Shown: piece after piece, positions 1-12,330 of the stretch
How positions within the stretch are numbered: the stretch's first letter is position 1
Layout of the letters: the number at the start of each line of letters is the position of its first letter
DNA from: Paramecium octaurelia
Taxonomy: Eukaryota > Ciliophora > Oligohymenophorea > Peniculida > Parameciidae
Assembly: GCA_905182995.1 (NCBI GenBank)
Contig: CAJJDP010000022.1
Span: 4,986-68,985 of the forward strand
Reading direction: 5' to 3'
DNA: 64,000 bases
Notes under the pieces: generated by a model
Seen by the model: the letters and a program-made list of their open reading frames with translations, nothing else
Databases searched by the model: none
Told to the model about the DNA's origin: nothing
Program-made: the position numbers and the translations under genes

Positions 1-265
1 GTCTTGATAATTGCGACAAGCATTACAATTAATGGAAGGATGAAGGTTTTACAGATGTATGAAATTGAGTACTGCAGATTTTGTTTTTATAATTAAATTT
101 TCTCCATAAGATCATTTTTGATTTTCAGTTATTTACTTCAAATCTAGATACTATTTCGAAAAAATTGAAAGTCTTCAATATATTCATAAGTATAAATATC
201 TAGTTTCTAATGAAAATAAATTACTCACACCATGGTCTTATATTTATAATACAAAATAATTAAAA

Positions 266-905
266 TCAGAAAGTATTTTGACTGTCTTCATGAATTTTTG
301 CACTCTTTCCTTCTAGGAATGCATATTTCCTTAATTCTTTGGATACCCAATAAGGACAATCAGGAATGGCAGCTCCAACGATATATTTTATAAGTAATAA
401 AATATGTTCTATTGCTGCTAGAACTAAAGCTTGAAATAAGGGATCAGTAGCCCCAATTAATTTTTCAAATTCAGATTTATTAACAATTCCTATCACTATG
501 CAATTCATGAAGGTAGAACAATAGTTCATAATCTCAAAAATGGATAGCCAAATTCCAATTGAATCAGCAGGTTGATGTATTGATTTAACAGAAAGAAAAG
601 TGGAGCAGCAGCGAAGGCAGGAGAAAACATAGTTGTATATCCAAATTGAATGGCTATACTAGTATACTCATTAGATAATTCTTTTTTATGGTTACTATCC
701 TAATCATCAATTAATTTTTACGATTAGACAAACTGCTTGTATAAGAGGACCTTTTTTGAAATTGGTTCCTCAATCTCAGTTTGTAGATAATTAAGACAAC
801 TTCAGATTGTTAAATTTTAGCTTTTGCAGAAAAGTAAACATCTATTGAAAAAAAAGCAAAACTAAAATAAATGCATTGAAAAAATAAAAGTAATATCGAT
901 TTGAT
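266..905 (-). pseudogene. Anoctamin/TMEM16 C-terminal fragment
   Basis: The minus strand encodes the C-terminal part of an anoctamin (TMEM16 scramblase or Ca-activated chloride channel). The family hallmark IQFGYTT with the following helix is visible, then AIEHILLLIKYIVGAAIPDCP at the C-terminus and a TGA stop at 266-268. A 26-nt GT..AG intron (775-800) joins the upstream helix, which resembles the YFSLFYIAF segment of the family, to an EIEEPISKK segment. Upstream an in-frame TGA at 906-908 closes the frame. Family members are usually 700-1000 residues, and only about the last 200 are present; I found none of the earlier helices on this strand. It is therefore a truncated gene, or the 5' part was lost or misassembled. 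The duplication boundary at 699 lies inside it. Confidence 0.75.
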
Positions 906-2026
906 TCACACATTAGAGGAACACACTTATAAAGTTTGATGTTTAAAAACCAATAATATGATACTAAAAATTAAAGTTCAAGTGGATTAGATAAGACTAT
1001 TTATTTATGGAATTTAATCAAATATACCTTGATTATAAAATTAGAAGCTCACGCTTAAACGGTCCAGGATATTGCTATTTTCATTCGATGGCAAATAAAT
1101 GGTGTCTGAGTGTTATGATAAAACAATCATATTTTGGTCTACCTCAAAACTAAATTATAATATAATAATTAACGAATACAAACACCATGGTTTATTGTCC
1201 ATTCAAATCAATTATGGTAGGTGCTTAAATTTAGAAAGGAATTATATTTTGGAATACAGTTGAGTTTACATGAATTCCATTAAAGCCTAATTACGATTAT
1301 TTGTTAAGTTTAAGATTACGAAAGGATGGTATGCTATGTGACATTATGCAATAAAATTGGAATAAGGATTAGGAAAATAAATGAACAAGCTTCTAAGTTG
1401 AGAAGAAAAATTACTCTCAAAATCTTTCGCTTTCACAAAGGGTGGTTTAAGTATATGATGAAAACTTTATATTACATACTCACTTTGAAGTGATTTAATT
1501 GTAAATTCAAAATGAAGAAATCAAATAAACTTCTAAATTACATTTTCACAAAAAATCTACTGGATGTCAGTTGCATCAAATTAAAAGCTGTCGCAATTGG
1601 AAATATAAAATGTCTTGAGTTTGTTTTTATGGAAAATCAGAATTGTCCGAATCAATTTTATTAAGAAAACTGCCTTCATTACAGACTCTTTTAATTGCTC
1701 TTTATTCCTCTCTTTTTAGCTGCTTCTGAGTTAAAATTGCTTAAGAAATAAATTGATCGTTTATCAGTAGGTTTTGTAAATAATGAAAGAGTGATTTTTG
1801 GTAGAGATAGTTTTGAAGACCTATTCATAAGATATCAAAGAATGGTAATAAATAAAAGTTTTTAGTCATCTAATTACCTAGACTCCCTAATAAAATGACT
1901 TTATCAAATGATTTAAAATAAATGATCCCTATGATACGTTAGTTTTTGTATATTTCTTCAAATGATTTCTACTTGGTTCCAGGATCTAATTTTGATATCA
2001 CAAGATGGGATTTGGTAGAACTAGCA
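699..2026. repeat. Direct repeat copy A (1,328 bp) ending at an N
   Basis: Bases 699-2026 recur at 2028-3355 (offset 1,329) with no difference noticed in line-by-line comparison. The copies are separated by one N at 2027. An exact duplicate on either side of a gap is typical of overlapping contig ends that were not merged. Confidence 0.93.
1007..1898 (+). pseudogene. Unidentified, broken coding segments
   Basis: Three plus-strand stretches read as protein when TAA/TAG are Gln. The first starts at ATG 1007 (MEFNQIYLDYKIRSSRLNG). The second contains VVQVYDENFILHTHF and a CQLHQIKSC cluster. The third, from ATG 1637, contains SVGFVNNERVIFGRDSF and stops at TGA 1896-1898. TGA codons fall between them, and short introns do not clearly repair the frame, so this looks like a decayed gene or a gene whose introns I could not resolve. 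No family was recognised. The same segments recur at about 2336-3227 in the duplicated copy. Confidence 0.35.
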
Positions 2027-2027
2027 N
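2027..2027. other. Single N, assembly gap
   Basis: The base is N and is flanked by two identical 1,328-bp blocks, marking a contig join. Confidence 0.95.
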
Positions 2028-3355
2028 CCTAATCATCAATTAATTTTTACGATTAGACAAACTGCTTGTATAAGAGGACCTTTTTTGAAATTGGTTCCTC
2101 AATCTCAGTTTGTAGATAATTAAGACAACTTCAGATTGTTAAATTTTAGCTTTTGCAGAAAAGTAAACATCTATTGAAAAAAAAGCAAAACTAAAATAAA
2201 TGCATTGAAAAAATAAAAGTAATATCGATTTGATTCACACATTAGAGGAACACACTTATAAAGTTTGATGTTTAAAAACCAATAATATGATACTAAAAAT
2301 TAAAGTTCAAGTGGATTAGATAAGACTATTTATTTATGGAATTTAATCAAATATACCTTGATTATAAAATTAGAAGCTCACGCTTAAACGGTCCAGGATA
2401 TTGCTATTTTCATTCGATGGCAAATAAATGGTGTCTGAGTGTTATGATAAAACAATCATATTTTGGTCTACCTCAAAACTAAATTATAATATAATAATTA
2501 ACGAATACAAACACCATGGTTTATTGTCCATTCAAATCAATTATGGTAGGTGCTTAAATTTAGAAAGGAATTATATTTTGGAATACAGTTGAGTTTACAT
2601 GAATTCCATTAAAGCCTAATTACGATTATTTGTTAAGTTTAAGATTACGAAAGGATGGTATGCTATGTGACATTATGCAATAAAATTGGAATAAGGATTA
2701 GGAAAATAAATGAACAAGCTTCTAAGTTGAGAAGAAAAATTACTCTCAAAATCTTTCGCTTTCACAAAGGGTGGTTTAAGTATATGATGAAAACTTTATA
2801 TTACATACTCACTTTGAAGTGATTTAATTGTAAATTCAAAATGAAGAAATCAAATAAACTTCTAAATTACATTTTCACAAAAAATCTACTGGATGTCAGT
2901 TGCATCAAATTAAAAGCTGTCGCAATTGGAAATATAAAATGTCTTGAGTTTGTTTTTATGGAAAATCAGAATTGTCCGAATCAATTTTATTAAGAAAACT
3001 GCCTTCATTACAGACTCTTTTAATTGCTCTTTATTCCTCTCTTTTTAGCTGCTTCTGAGTTAAAATTGCTTAAGAAATAAATTGATCGTTTATCAGTAGG
3101 TTTTGTAAATAATGAAAGAGTGATTTTTGGTAGAGATAGTTTTGAAGACCTATTCATAAGATATCAAAGAATGGTAATAAATAAAAGTTTTTAGTCATCT
3201 AATTACCTAGACTCCCTAATAAAATGACTTTATCAAATGATTTAAAATAAATGATCCCTATGATACGTTAGTTTTTGTATATTTCTTCAAATGATTTCTA
3301 CTTGGTTCCAGGATCTAATTTTGATATCACAAGATGGGATTTGGTAGAACTAGCA
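2028..3355. repeat. Direct repeat copy B (1,328 bp)
   Basis: Second copy of 699-2026. It begins inside the anoctamin coding sequence (CCTAATCATCAATT) and ends at GGTAGAACTAGCA, after which unique sequence follows. It therefore repeats part of the anoctamin fragment and all of the unidentified broken gene. Confidence 0.93.
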
Positions 3356-5177
3356 AATTGATAGATTATTAAAAGGTAAAAGACTTCAATCTTTATTTTG
3401 TTTTTCTACAACTGCTAATATTTTTCTGCTCAAGATGATAAATAATTAATACATGTATGGAAATTAAATATAAAATACATTATTGAACTTCATTAATAAT
3501 GATATTGTATTATTTACAATAAATTTGATTTTAGTTTAATTCAAACACAACTTATTTGAATGCAAAGCAATTCACAAATATTTACCTTAAATTTAGAGTA
3601 GGTATTTAGATCAAAACAACTAACAATTTAACCTAACTTAAGTTCTGAACCAAGGTCAATATCTATTACTTCGAATATTCTTGTACAGTTATGTCTAACA
3701 ATGGTTATTAATTACAAATATTATGAAAAAATATTTTATGCTGCAAAATAAATCCATTTGAATTGATTTTAACAAACAATAACTCTGAATTAATGAATGA
3801 AAATTGGTGGGAATAATTGATGAATACATTTTTGATTATACATGTGCAGGAGTTATTGAGGAGGGTTGCGAATTGTATTTTGATAAAGCAAACAATTAAT
3901 AAGGAGCATTGAAATTTTTTTGAAAATTTGATAAAAAGAAGTATATAAATTATGGATGCTAAAACTAATGAAATAAAATATACTTTGAATTAGTTTAGTT
4001 TTGAAATTAAATAGTTATAATTTACATTATTTGGATTGCATTTCATATTTATTATGAAAGATAGGTCAATTTTGTTATATAAGATTGATTCTTAATACCT
4101 TGACTATTATACATTGTAAAAAGTCTTCACTTGTAGCACTGTTGCGGTTGCATTTAATAATCAAGATTTCGAACTATTAAAAATTTTGAAAAGTTATTAT
4201 TGACCGAATATTAGTTATAAAATGTCATATTTAAATAATTTACTCTATATTAATTGAATATTTCCAAATGTGCAGAATATTTCAAGGAGTAAAAACAGCC
4301 TTGAACATTTTTTTGAATATTAAAGTCTTTAATTTCATTGTAGGCTCTGGTAATGTTAGCTTTTACTTAAATATCGGCTTATATTCGTCAATTTTGAATT
4401 AGTTGGTTATCTAAACTCAATTAACAAGCCATCTTTTAAATTTTGTGGCGAATTTTTATTGCCTGCTTTTAGAAATTTCTTTTCAAATAATATGTATTTT
4501 TATTAATAAAATAATTGATATTGTTAATTGCCAATTATTAATTAAATTGAAAATTATGATAAATTTAATGAATACTCCACCAATATCCTGAATTTATAAC
4601 ATCATTAATGTTGAAACTATTAGAAGTATTTGTTTTAATGATGATATTTATATAATGCTAAATATAATTATTCAATATTACACTGTTTAAATTCTCTATA
4701 ATTTCCAATAATTTAATCTCTCAAAAATTTATGATAAAATATTTTTAATCATTGATTAATTATCATGTGATAAGATGGATACATTATTAACAAAAAAGAA
4801 TTGAGTTTGATATAAAATTTAATATTATATTTAATTCGTTTAAAAAAATTAATTAAAATTAAATAGTTCGTCATCGATCTTTTTTAAAAATTTACGAGAA
4901 GAAATTTCTCTTATAGTTTAAAAAAAGGTTTTATTTTATGAGTCAATTCTGTATAATATGTTTAGATATATAAATTTGGTTAGATTCTTTAATACAGTTT
5001 TACCAGTCTATATTATCAAATCTTAATGGAATAGATTGGAAATCCTTCAAAATAATGAGTTTCTCATCGGAAACTATCTAATTATGTATAATTGATAATG
5101 TATCTTATTTTAATATTCCTTCTCATTATAAACTTTAATTTCCATAAAAAAAATTTATATATTAATAAATCTATATA
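3356..5177. other. AT-rich gene-poor stretch with possible gene remnants
   Basis: No convincing gene. Two short coding-like runs stand out on the plus strand: one near 3830-3915 reading CAGVIEEGCELYFDKANNQ before a TGA, and one near 4130-4215 reading CSTVAVAFNNQDFELLKILK before a TGA. They may be remnants of decayed genes. The rest is low-complexity AT-rich sequence. Confidence 0.5.
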
Positions 5178-6144
5178 ATGTCTTAAATTTAATATCAAGC
5201 CTCTGGAGATTCTCCCCTTGTGGCGTTTGAAGAAGATAATGGTGAACTTAATTCCTTTTTTGCTAAAATGAAGAGTGTTGGTTGGAATCAAGCATCATTA
5301 AATAAAGAACATTAAAAGTTAGCAACCTACAATGAAATCATGATATATTTTGTTAAAGTCTTTGTCTTATTGGCTTTAATGCTCACTACTTTTTATGGGA
5401 TGGCTTTTATTTTATTAGCTACAAAGGCATAAATAATAAAAAATGGCGAAATTGTTCAATTCAATTTTATTCTTTATATAATAAGCTTTGTAATTACTCT
5501 ATTAATAGGAAGGTGGGCATATTTTAGTGAAAGCTCTAGAAAGGTATAAATGATAAATTGAATTAGTTTCCATTAAATATTTTTGTTATCTTTTATTCAC
5601 ATCTGGTGCAGCCTATGTATTTGGGTAGCCTCTATCATGGATCTTAGAAGATGGGTACTATTCAGGCTAAGATTGGATAATACTACTATATTTATTTACT
5701 ATGACTTTAGGGACCTATACATGCTTAATAATTTTCACATTTTGCAGATAAACTCCATAAAAACCTTGTGGTATTAATTTTGCAATATAATAAGTAATTA
5801 TATTCTCAATTGCTGGTTTGATGATATTTCTGTTATTTATATTTCTTATGACTGCTCGTTATTATCTTGGCCTATTAGTAGCAAGTTTTGCTTGCCATGT
5901 ACTCTATGGATGCCTTCTAATTATTGATATAAAATTAATAACTTAAGGAAAAGTATTATTTTAACTATGAAAGTTCTCACTTAGAACAAATCAGTATGTT
6001 TCCGGAGCTCTCTACTTGTACTTAGATATAACGTTCATGATTTTTTATTTTATTGGTTGCATGTTAGCACCTTTGGGAAAATGCTGTGCTGGATTTGGAA
6101 AATGCTGTGGTATTTGTTGCGAGATTATTCCTCATAAACGTTGA
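5178..6144 (+). CDS. TMBIM / Bax inhibitor-1 (Lifeguard) family membrane protein
   Basis: A multi-pass membrane protein of about 300 residues. Family features in order are a first helix (VFVLLALMLTTFYGMAFILL), a helix pair around SGAAYVFG, the conserved MTLGTYTCLIIFTFC segment, RYYLGLLVASFACHVLYG, the DIKLITQGK motif (family IDTQLI-GGK), and QYVSGALYLYLDI near the end (family EYV-GAL-LYLDI). The last helix is followed by a Cys-rich tail. A 21-nt intron (5953-5973) removes an in-frame TGA and restores the conserved motif. Around 5544-5566 a 23-nt intron leaves the frame one base out, whereas a 40-nt alternative starting at GTGAAAG keeps it; that junction is unresolved. The family controls Ca2+ leak and cell-death responses at the ER or Golgi. 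Start ATG 5178, stop TGA 6142. Confidence 0.88.
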
Positions 6145-7360
6145 ATCACAATGATTTAAAATATATTAATTTATCTAATATTATTTCATCTACTAAGATC
6201 AGTTTAATAATAGATCTAAATGTATATACGCTATTTATTAGAAAACTGTTAATAAATTTGATTGGACAAGTTACAATTATAATTTCCATACCATCTTAGA
6301 TTATAGAACATTGTAAAAAACACAAAGTGAATAATTTAATTGAAGTCTCAACTCTTTTAATTGTTTTTCTTTCATCATTCTGACTCATTAAAATTTAAAT
6401 AATTTAATACGGTGTCTCGCAAAAAACAGAATAGAAACATAAATAATATTTGAATAGATAGATGTGAGATTGAAAAGACAAAGTAGAGAAGGCTAATGAT
6501 GTTATTTCTTCTTCATATACTTGGGGTTTAGAAGTATATGATATTGAAGATAATGATTTAATCAGTAATTAACCAAAGGTAGCTAGGGGTAAGATTATCT
6601 CATGATTATTGGGCAGCTAGATTGGAAGTTTGACAGAATATAAAAAATTGGTTAATTATTATAAATGAGGTTAAGATATAAATAATGAGTTTGGATATAT
6701 CAGATAAGTTATGGATGAGGATTATTTTAGAATGGACGGCATAAGGATTAAGAGTTGGAAGTGGAAAAGCTATTAGACTTTAGAGAATAAAAGAGAAGAG
6801 TATTAAGGTATGAATTGCAGAAAAGAAAAGAATTTAGTATTCTTGTTATCATTTAATTTATTAACCATAATTATTTTCATTTTAATCAGTATATCGAAGC
6901 CAAAACTTACTCACCCCTTATAAATATTATTACATTTTTGTTAAGGACTAAGTTTAATTTTGTATTTCTATTAATTAAATGTTGAGAAAAAAAAAAGATT
7001 GACTTGTTTTAAGATTGGATTTTTCATCTATAAATATTGATTCTTTTTTTAAAAGATCATTATATTTGTTTTGACCAACCTCTTTTCCCTTTTGAATCAA
7101 TTCGTGTTTGACAATACAATATTCCAAAATTGACTCCTCAAATTTGAATACCTAATTTAAGCCATTTAATTTATTTTTCTGTTACAACCTCAGCCACATA
7201 CAACTTCCATAGTTTTAATCTAAAATCACCATTATAAATTAATTGTATGATGCAATTTTATGTGAGAGAAAAATAAAATGCAGGAATAATTTTTGTTTTT
7301 TTGTTAAGTTTTTATGCTTTTAAGATTAAATAAACGACTACATATATAAGCAATAATAAA
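6145..7360. other. Gene-poor stretch with one coding-like remnant
   Basis: Mostly noncoding AT-rich sequence. A plus-strand run near 6478-6603 reads EKANDVISSSYTWGLEVYD and continues to a TGA. Further fragments follow in other frames up to about 6830. No family was recognised and no full frame could be built, so this is probably a decayed gene. Confidence 0.4.
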
Positions 7361-9130
7361 ATGGCATAACTTTGGTCAAATTAAGGCTAGGACGAAAATT
7401 TAAAAGGTTATTTGCTATTTTGACTTGTCGAATAATTAAATTGTAGACTAAAAGTAAATTGAAGTCTACACTGTAAGCTACGAAAAAAGGAATAGAAATT
7501 AAAATAACTATCTTTCCAAAGAGGAAATCAAAAATACATAGAAAAGTAATTGTAGATTCATAAATGAATCAAATAAATTTTAAGATTGTAATTGAATAGA
7601 GTTGTCATGAATTTATTTTAGATAAATGCTGTTTTTGAAACTAAATGCAAAGAATTAAATTGAAAACGCTTTATATTAGTATGATTTCCCTAATCAATAA
7701 AATTCTAATAATGAACTTTATTGTAATGATGCTTCTTCTAATTTATTCATTTTTCTATATTAGAAAATAACGTTTCTTACTTAAGGTAAATGGTATTATT
7801 CGAACATCATGGCTAACTTGTTTTTAAAAATATGGAAATTTCATAATTTATAAAATCACAGGTACATATTGAATGATACTCATACTTTGGATAGTTCTTA
7901 ATTCAAAATAATGTGTTTTTGATAATCTAAAGGAAAGTTACTTTAAAGTATTATAATATTTTAAGTATGCCAGAGAGAAAGACCCTGAAAATTTAAATTA
8001 TTATCATAACAAAGGCATATATTAAAATTCATCTCTTAAGCGGCAACTTTAATCTTTAGGCCATTTTTTGAGAGATATTTCTATTGAATAGATTAGAAGA
8101 GCCTCTACAATATTTTGATTCAGGTCTTTAGATAAAACCTGAAAGTTCTCTTAATTACATATTTTCTTAGGTTTATTTTATTTTTAATAGAAGATTTTAA
8201 AAATAATATCTAAAATGAATAGATTTGTATTAGGATTTTATTATTTTGATTACGCTTTACAGCAGAAAACCCTGATCTTCACACTTATTCTTAAAATAAA
8301 GGTAAAATTCAATAATTAAAGTATTGTAGCCTTTGCTTGATTTGAATCGATTTTTCTATCGTAATAGAAAAAACTGAATAGATATTAAGAAGTATTGGAT
8401 TCTTATGGCTCATAGTTACAAAATAATAATAACAAAGGTATGAGCTATCCTATTTTTAGCATTTAAGTTACTGAAAAAGAATAGGTTAGAGGAAGCATTA
8501 GAATATTATGACTAAGCGATTCAACACAGTGAAGAAAATTCAATATATTATAATAATAAAGTTATTTTTTAATATATTGTTGTTAGCAAAGTCTTAAATG
8601 TATCGAAAAACTATTTTGAAAAAGTAATGTCAACGAAAAGATTTTAAGAATCATTAAAATGTTAGAATTTACTTAATCAAATAAACCCAAAAAATGATAA
8701 TTTTTCATAACAAGGGTATTCATTAACATTCAACTCTTAGCAATTTAGATGATGTAAGAAGAATATTATTACAAAGGAATATTAAATATCCAAAATTTAT
8801 GAGCTACTATTTTATTTTCTAAAGGAATTTCTATAAAGAATATTTAAAATGATGAAAGTTCAAGAAAGCGTTATAATATTTGTAAGACTTTTCGAGAAAT
8901 TCAAAAAGAATCAAAAGCACATCTCTGATTTTATAACTTTTCTATTTTACTATTGTAGTTAAGGAAGAATTTAAGCAGAAAATTCTTAATATGACCAAAA
9001 AGAAATTAACAAATCCATTTGAACTTTGCAAAATGTTCATTGAAAGGGTTAAAATAAAAGTGCATGCAGAAATTTTCAGAAGAATTTGCAGAATAAGCCT
9101 TAGATAGATGGATTGTAAATTAAAGGTCAA
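7361..9130 (+). pseudogene. Degenerate TPR-repeat protein gene
   Basis: Tetratricopeptide-like units are visible in scattered frames: VLQYFKYAREKDPEN followed by YYHNKG near 7945-8015; LQYFDSGLQIKPESS near 8110-8160; and LEEALEYYDQAIQHSEENS followed by YYNNK near 8484-8565. A further INPKNDN...GYSLTFNSQQF unit lies near 8680-8750. The spacing matches the ciliate TPR consensus (A..YYd.AI...PeN..YY.NKG). TGA stops and frame changes between units cannot all be explained by short introns. A plausible original start is ATG 7361, reading MAQLWSNQGQDENLKG. The part after 8468 is repeated after the N at 9783. Confidence 0.6.
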
Positions 9131-9782
9131 GAATATATTAAATAAAAGGGCCCTTGCCTAAAACTTCAATAGCTTATCATAATCTGAAAGGAGATAAAAA
9201 AAAGAAACTAGAATTCATTTGTACAAAAGTAAATGTGTTGTACAAATGAATTGTAAATGTGTTGTAAATTCTGTGAAATTACCTCTCAAAAATGAAGGAT
9301 GTAAATAAACCTTAATGCCTTAAGATGGCTAAAGAAGTTAATTGTCTTTAGAATGAGGAATATAATTATATGAATCGGTATGCCTAATTTGACCTTCAAA
9401 TATTAATATTTAATTTTCATTTCAACATTCCTATATTTTTGGTATTAGAATATTGACGTTCAAATTTTTATTGTTAGAGTAACTTGATGAGACTGATTAT
9501 TACCAAGATACAAAGTTCACCCATAGTCAACTTAATTCTAAACCCTTTTCAGTAGTTTCACCCCTTCCTCATTTATTTTCAACTTCTATTTCTTTCCTAC
9601 ACGTTATTCTCTTTCAAAAAAGCTCTATTGTTAATTAATAACATCGCCATTCTTAAAAAGTCCTTATTTTATTACCTTTAATCCAAATTACCAAGGCAAA
9701 CAATATTTCAAATCTTTTTTTCAAGTGCGCATCATTTCAAAGTAAATAACTTCCCACTTTACTTAGTCTCGCTAGCTATGCA
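8468..9782. repeat. Direct repeat copy A (1,315 bp) ending at an N
   Basis: Bases 8468-9782 recur at 9784-11098 (offset 1,316) with no difference noticed. The copies are separated by a single N at 9783, so this is probably an unmerged contig overlap. Confidence 0.93.
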
Positions 9783-9783
9783 N
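9783..9783. other. Single N, assembly gap
   Basis: N flanked by identical 1,315-bp blocks, marking a contig join. Confidence 0.95.
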
Positions 9784-11098
9784 TTACTGAAAAAGAATAG
9801 GTTAGAGGAAGCATTAGAATATTATGACTAAGCGATTCAACACAGTGAAGAAAATTCAATATATTATAATAATAAAGTTATTTTTTAATATATTGTTGTT
9901 AGCAAAGTCTTAAATGTATCGAAAAACTATTTTGAAAAAGTAATGTCAACGAAAAGATTTTAAGAATCATTAAAATGTTAGAATTTACTTAATCAAATAA
10001 ACCCAAAAAATGATAATTTTTCATAACAAGGGTATTCATTAACATTCAACTCTTAGCAATTTAGATGATGTAAGAAGAATATTATTACAAAGGAATATTA
10101 AATATCCAAAATTTATGAGCTACTATTTTATTTTCTAAAGGAATTTCTATAAAGAATATTTAAAATGATGAAAGTTCAAGAAAGCGTTATAATATTTGTA
10201 AGACTTTTCGAGAAATTCAAAAAGAATCAAAAGCACATCTCTGATTTTATAACTTTTCTATTTTACTATTGTAGTTAAGGAAGAATTTAAGCAGAAAATT
10301 CTTAATATGACCAAAAAGAAATTAACAAATCCATTTGAACTTTGCAAAATGTTCATTGAAAGGGTTAAAATAAAAGTGCATGCAGAAATTTTCAGAAGAA
10401 TTTGCAGAATAAGCCTTAGATAGATGGATTGTAAATTAAAGGTCAAGAATATATTAAATAAAAGGGCCCTTGCCTAAAACTTCAATAGCTTATCATAATC
10501 TGAAAGGAGATAAAAAAAAGAAACTAGAATTCATTTGTACAAAAGTAAATGTGTTGTACAAATGAATTGTAAATGTGTTGTAAATTCTGTGAAATTACCT
10601 CTCAAAAATGAAGGATGTAAATAAACCTTAATGCCTTAAGATGGCTAAAGAAGTTAATTGTCTTTAGAATGAGGAATATAATTATATGAATCGGTATGCC
10701 TAATTTGACCTTCAAATATTAATATTTAATTTTCATTTCAACATTCCTATATTTTTGGTATTAGAATATTGACGTTCAAATTTTTATTGTTAGAGTAACT
10801 TGATGAGACTGATTATTACCAAGATACAAAGTTCACCCATAGTCAACTTAATTCTAAACCCTTTTCAGTAGTTTCACCCCTTCCTCATTTATTTTCAACT
10901 TCTATTTCTTTCCTACACGTTATTCTCTTTCAAAAAAGCTCTATTGTTAATTAATAACATCGCCATTCTTAAAAAGTCCTTATTTTATTACCTTTAATCC
11001 AAATTACCAAGGCAAACAATATTTCAAATCTTTTTTTCAAGTGCGCATCATTTCAAAGTAAATAACTTCCCACTTTACTTAGTCTCGCTAGCTATGCA
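9784..11098. repeat. Direct repeat copy B (1,315 bp)
   Basis: Second copy of 8468-9782. It starts inside the TPR remnant (TTACTGAAAAAGAATAGG) and ends at GCTATGCA before unique sequence. It duplicates the LEEALEYYDQAIQ unit and the noncoding DNA after it. Confidence 0.93.
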
Positions 11099-11520
11099 AT
11101 CCTAAGCAAGCATCAACTAGGATCCTAAAAAGGATTCTTGCCGAATTTGCACCTTCAAGATTTAGGATTATTTTAATGTTTTGATTCTCTAAAATATCAA
11201 AGCTTCTTGATTCAACATCATTCCCCTAATTTAAAAATGTATTCCTATTTTAATTCTAATCAAAACCCTCTCTAATTGACCTATCAATTTTATTGAAGAT
11301 CATTATGATTTAAATATTTTTTTATATATAAAATCACTTTAACTTAATGATTATGCAATACAAGTTTTCCTTAGGTTTAGTATTTTTGAAAGTTTACATC
11401 CTAATCCAATGTTATTAATACTACAGCAATACCACAGAATCATTAAATATTATGAGGCTCTATATTTAATGAAAAAGATACTAATATTATACATTTTATA
11501 TTTTAAATTTAATAAAATAA
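11099..11520. other. Intergenic, no feature seen
   Basis: AT-rich sequence with no supported reading frame between the duplicated block and the vWA gene. Confidence 0.5.
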
Positions 11521-12330
11521 ATGGATTTAGCTTTGTTAATGGGTTTGCTAGGTTTTGAAACAGCCAGAACTTCAAAACTAAGATATCTTCTACCAAGAAT
11601 TTAATGCTCTGGTTCGACTGCTTTTAGAGATGCAGTTGTATAAGGTAACGAACTAATGTTGAAACTTTTCTCATTGTTTGTAAAAGAAGGACTACATGAT
11701 AAATTTTAAATTGTTCACGTTGTACTTACAGATGGTGATGATTGTGCCTCACAAACAAGCCATTAGGACTTCTTAAAATATCAACTTTATTTATATAGCT
11801 AGCTTCCTCCATAAATGTTAAAAACATTTTATATTGGTGTAAATTTAGAAAACAATTCAACTGTTAGGCAATAAATGAAACAAATTATTGACTGCAGTTG
11901 TGAATCAGCTTAATATTATTCAATTAATAGTAATGGAATAAATGAAATATTTTAAAAGATACAAATGTAAATAGGAATTGAAGTGTAACAAAGAGGTCTG
12001 GTAATGAAAAATGAACACATGACAATTGGATTAATGTAAGAGAAATATAGACCTGTGGTATAAATCACGGTTAATAATTATATTGTGATTTTCACATTAG
12101 ACATTTCCGGTTCAATGGAAAATAATTGGCCAAAAGTTTGTGGAGCAGTCAGTGGATTTTTAGATAATCTTGGAGAAAATGATTTAGTTTTGGGAATTAC
12201 ATTCAACAATCAAGTAAATATTATTACGAAACCGGAATTGGAAAAGAAAATTTAGAATCCTCGTCCTCCTCCTCCATAAAGTAATTCCAATGTTCCAGAT
12301 GAAGGTTATTATTGTTGTAAAATTTTCTGA
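11521..12330 (+). CDS. vWA-domain protein, apparently cut short
   Basis: An uninterrupted frame of 269 codons from ATG 11521 to TGA 12328. The first half is the C-terminal part of a von Willebrand A domain, with IQCSGSTAFRDAV (the usual SGxTAL.DA motif) and VHVVLTDGDD. After about 75 residues a second vWA domain begins with a full MIDAS signature, FTLDISGSMENNW (DxSxS), and runs through LGITFNNQVNII. It then ends in a proline-rich run and a stop, before its own TxxT/SGxT and TDG motifs. The first domain lacks its N-terminal MIDAS half and the second lacks its C-terminal half. The gene is thus truncated at both ends relative to a two-domain vWA protein and may be a pseudogene. vWA domains bind metal-dependent protein ligands. 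Confidence 0.7.

Noticed and set aside
5082-5291. 69-residue minus-strand frame
   Set aside because: It overlaps the start of the TMBIM gene on the other strand and has no motif.
8942-10446. Two identical 62-residue minus-strand frames (8942-9130 and 10258-10446)
   Set aside because: They lie in the duplicated block, have no recognisable motif and are low in complexity. Their identity comes from the assembly duplication.
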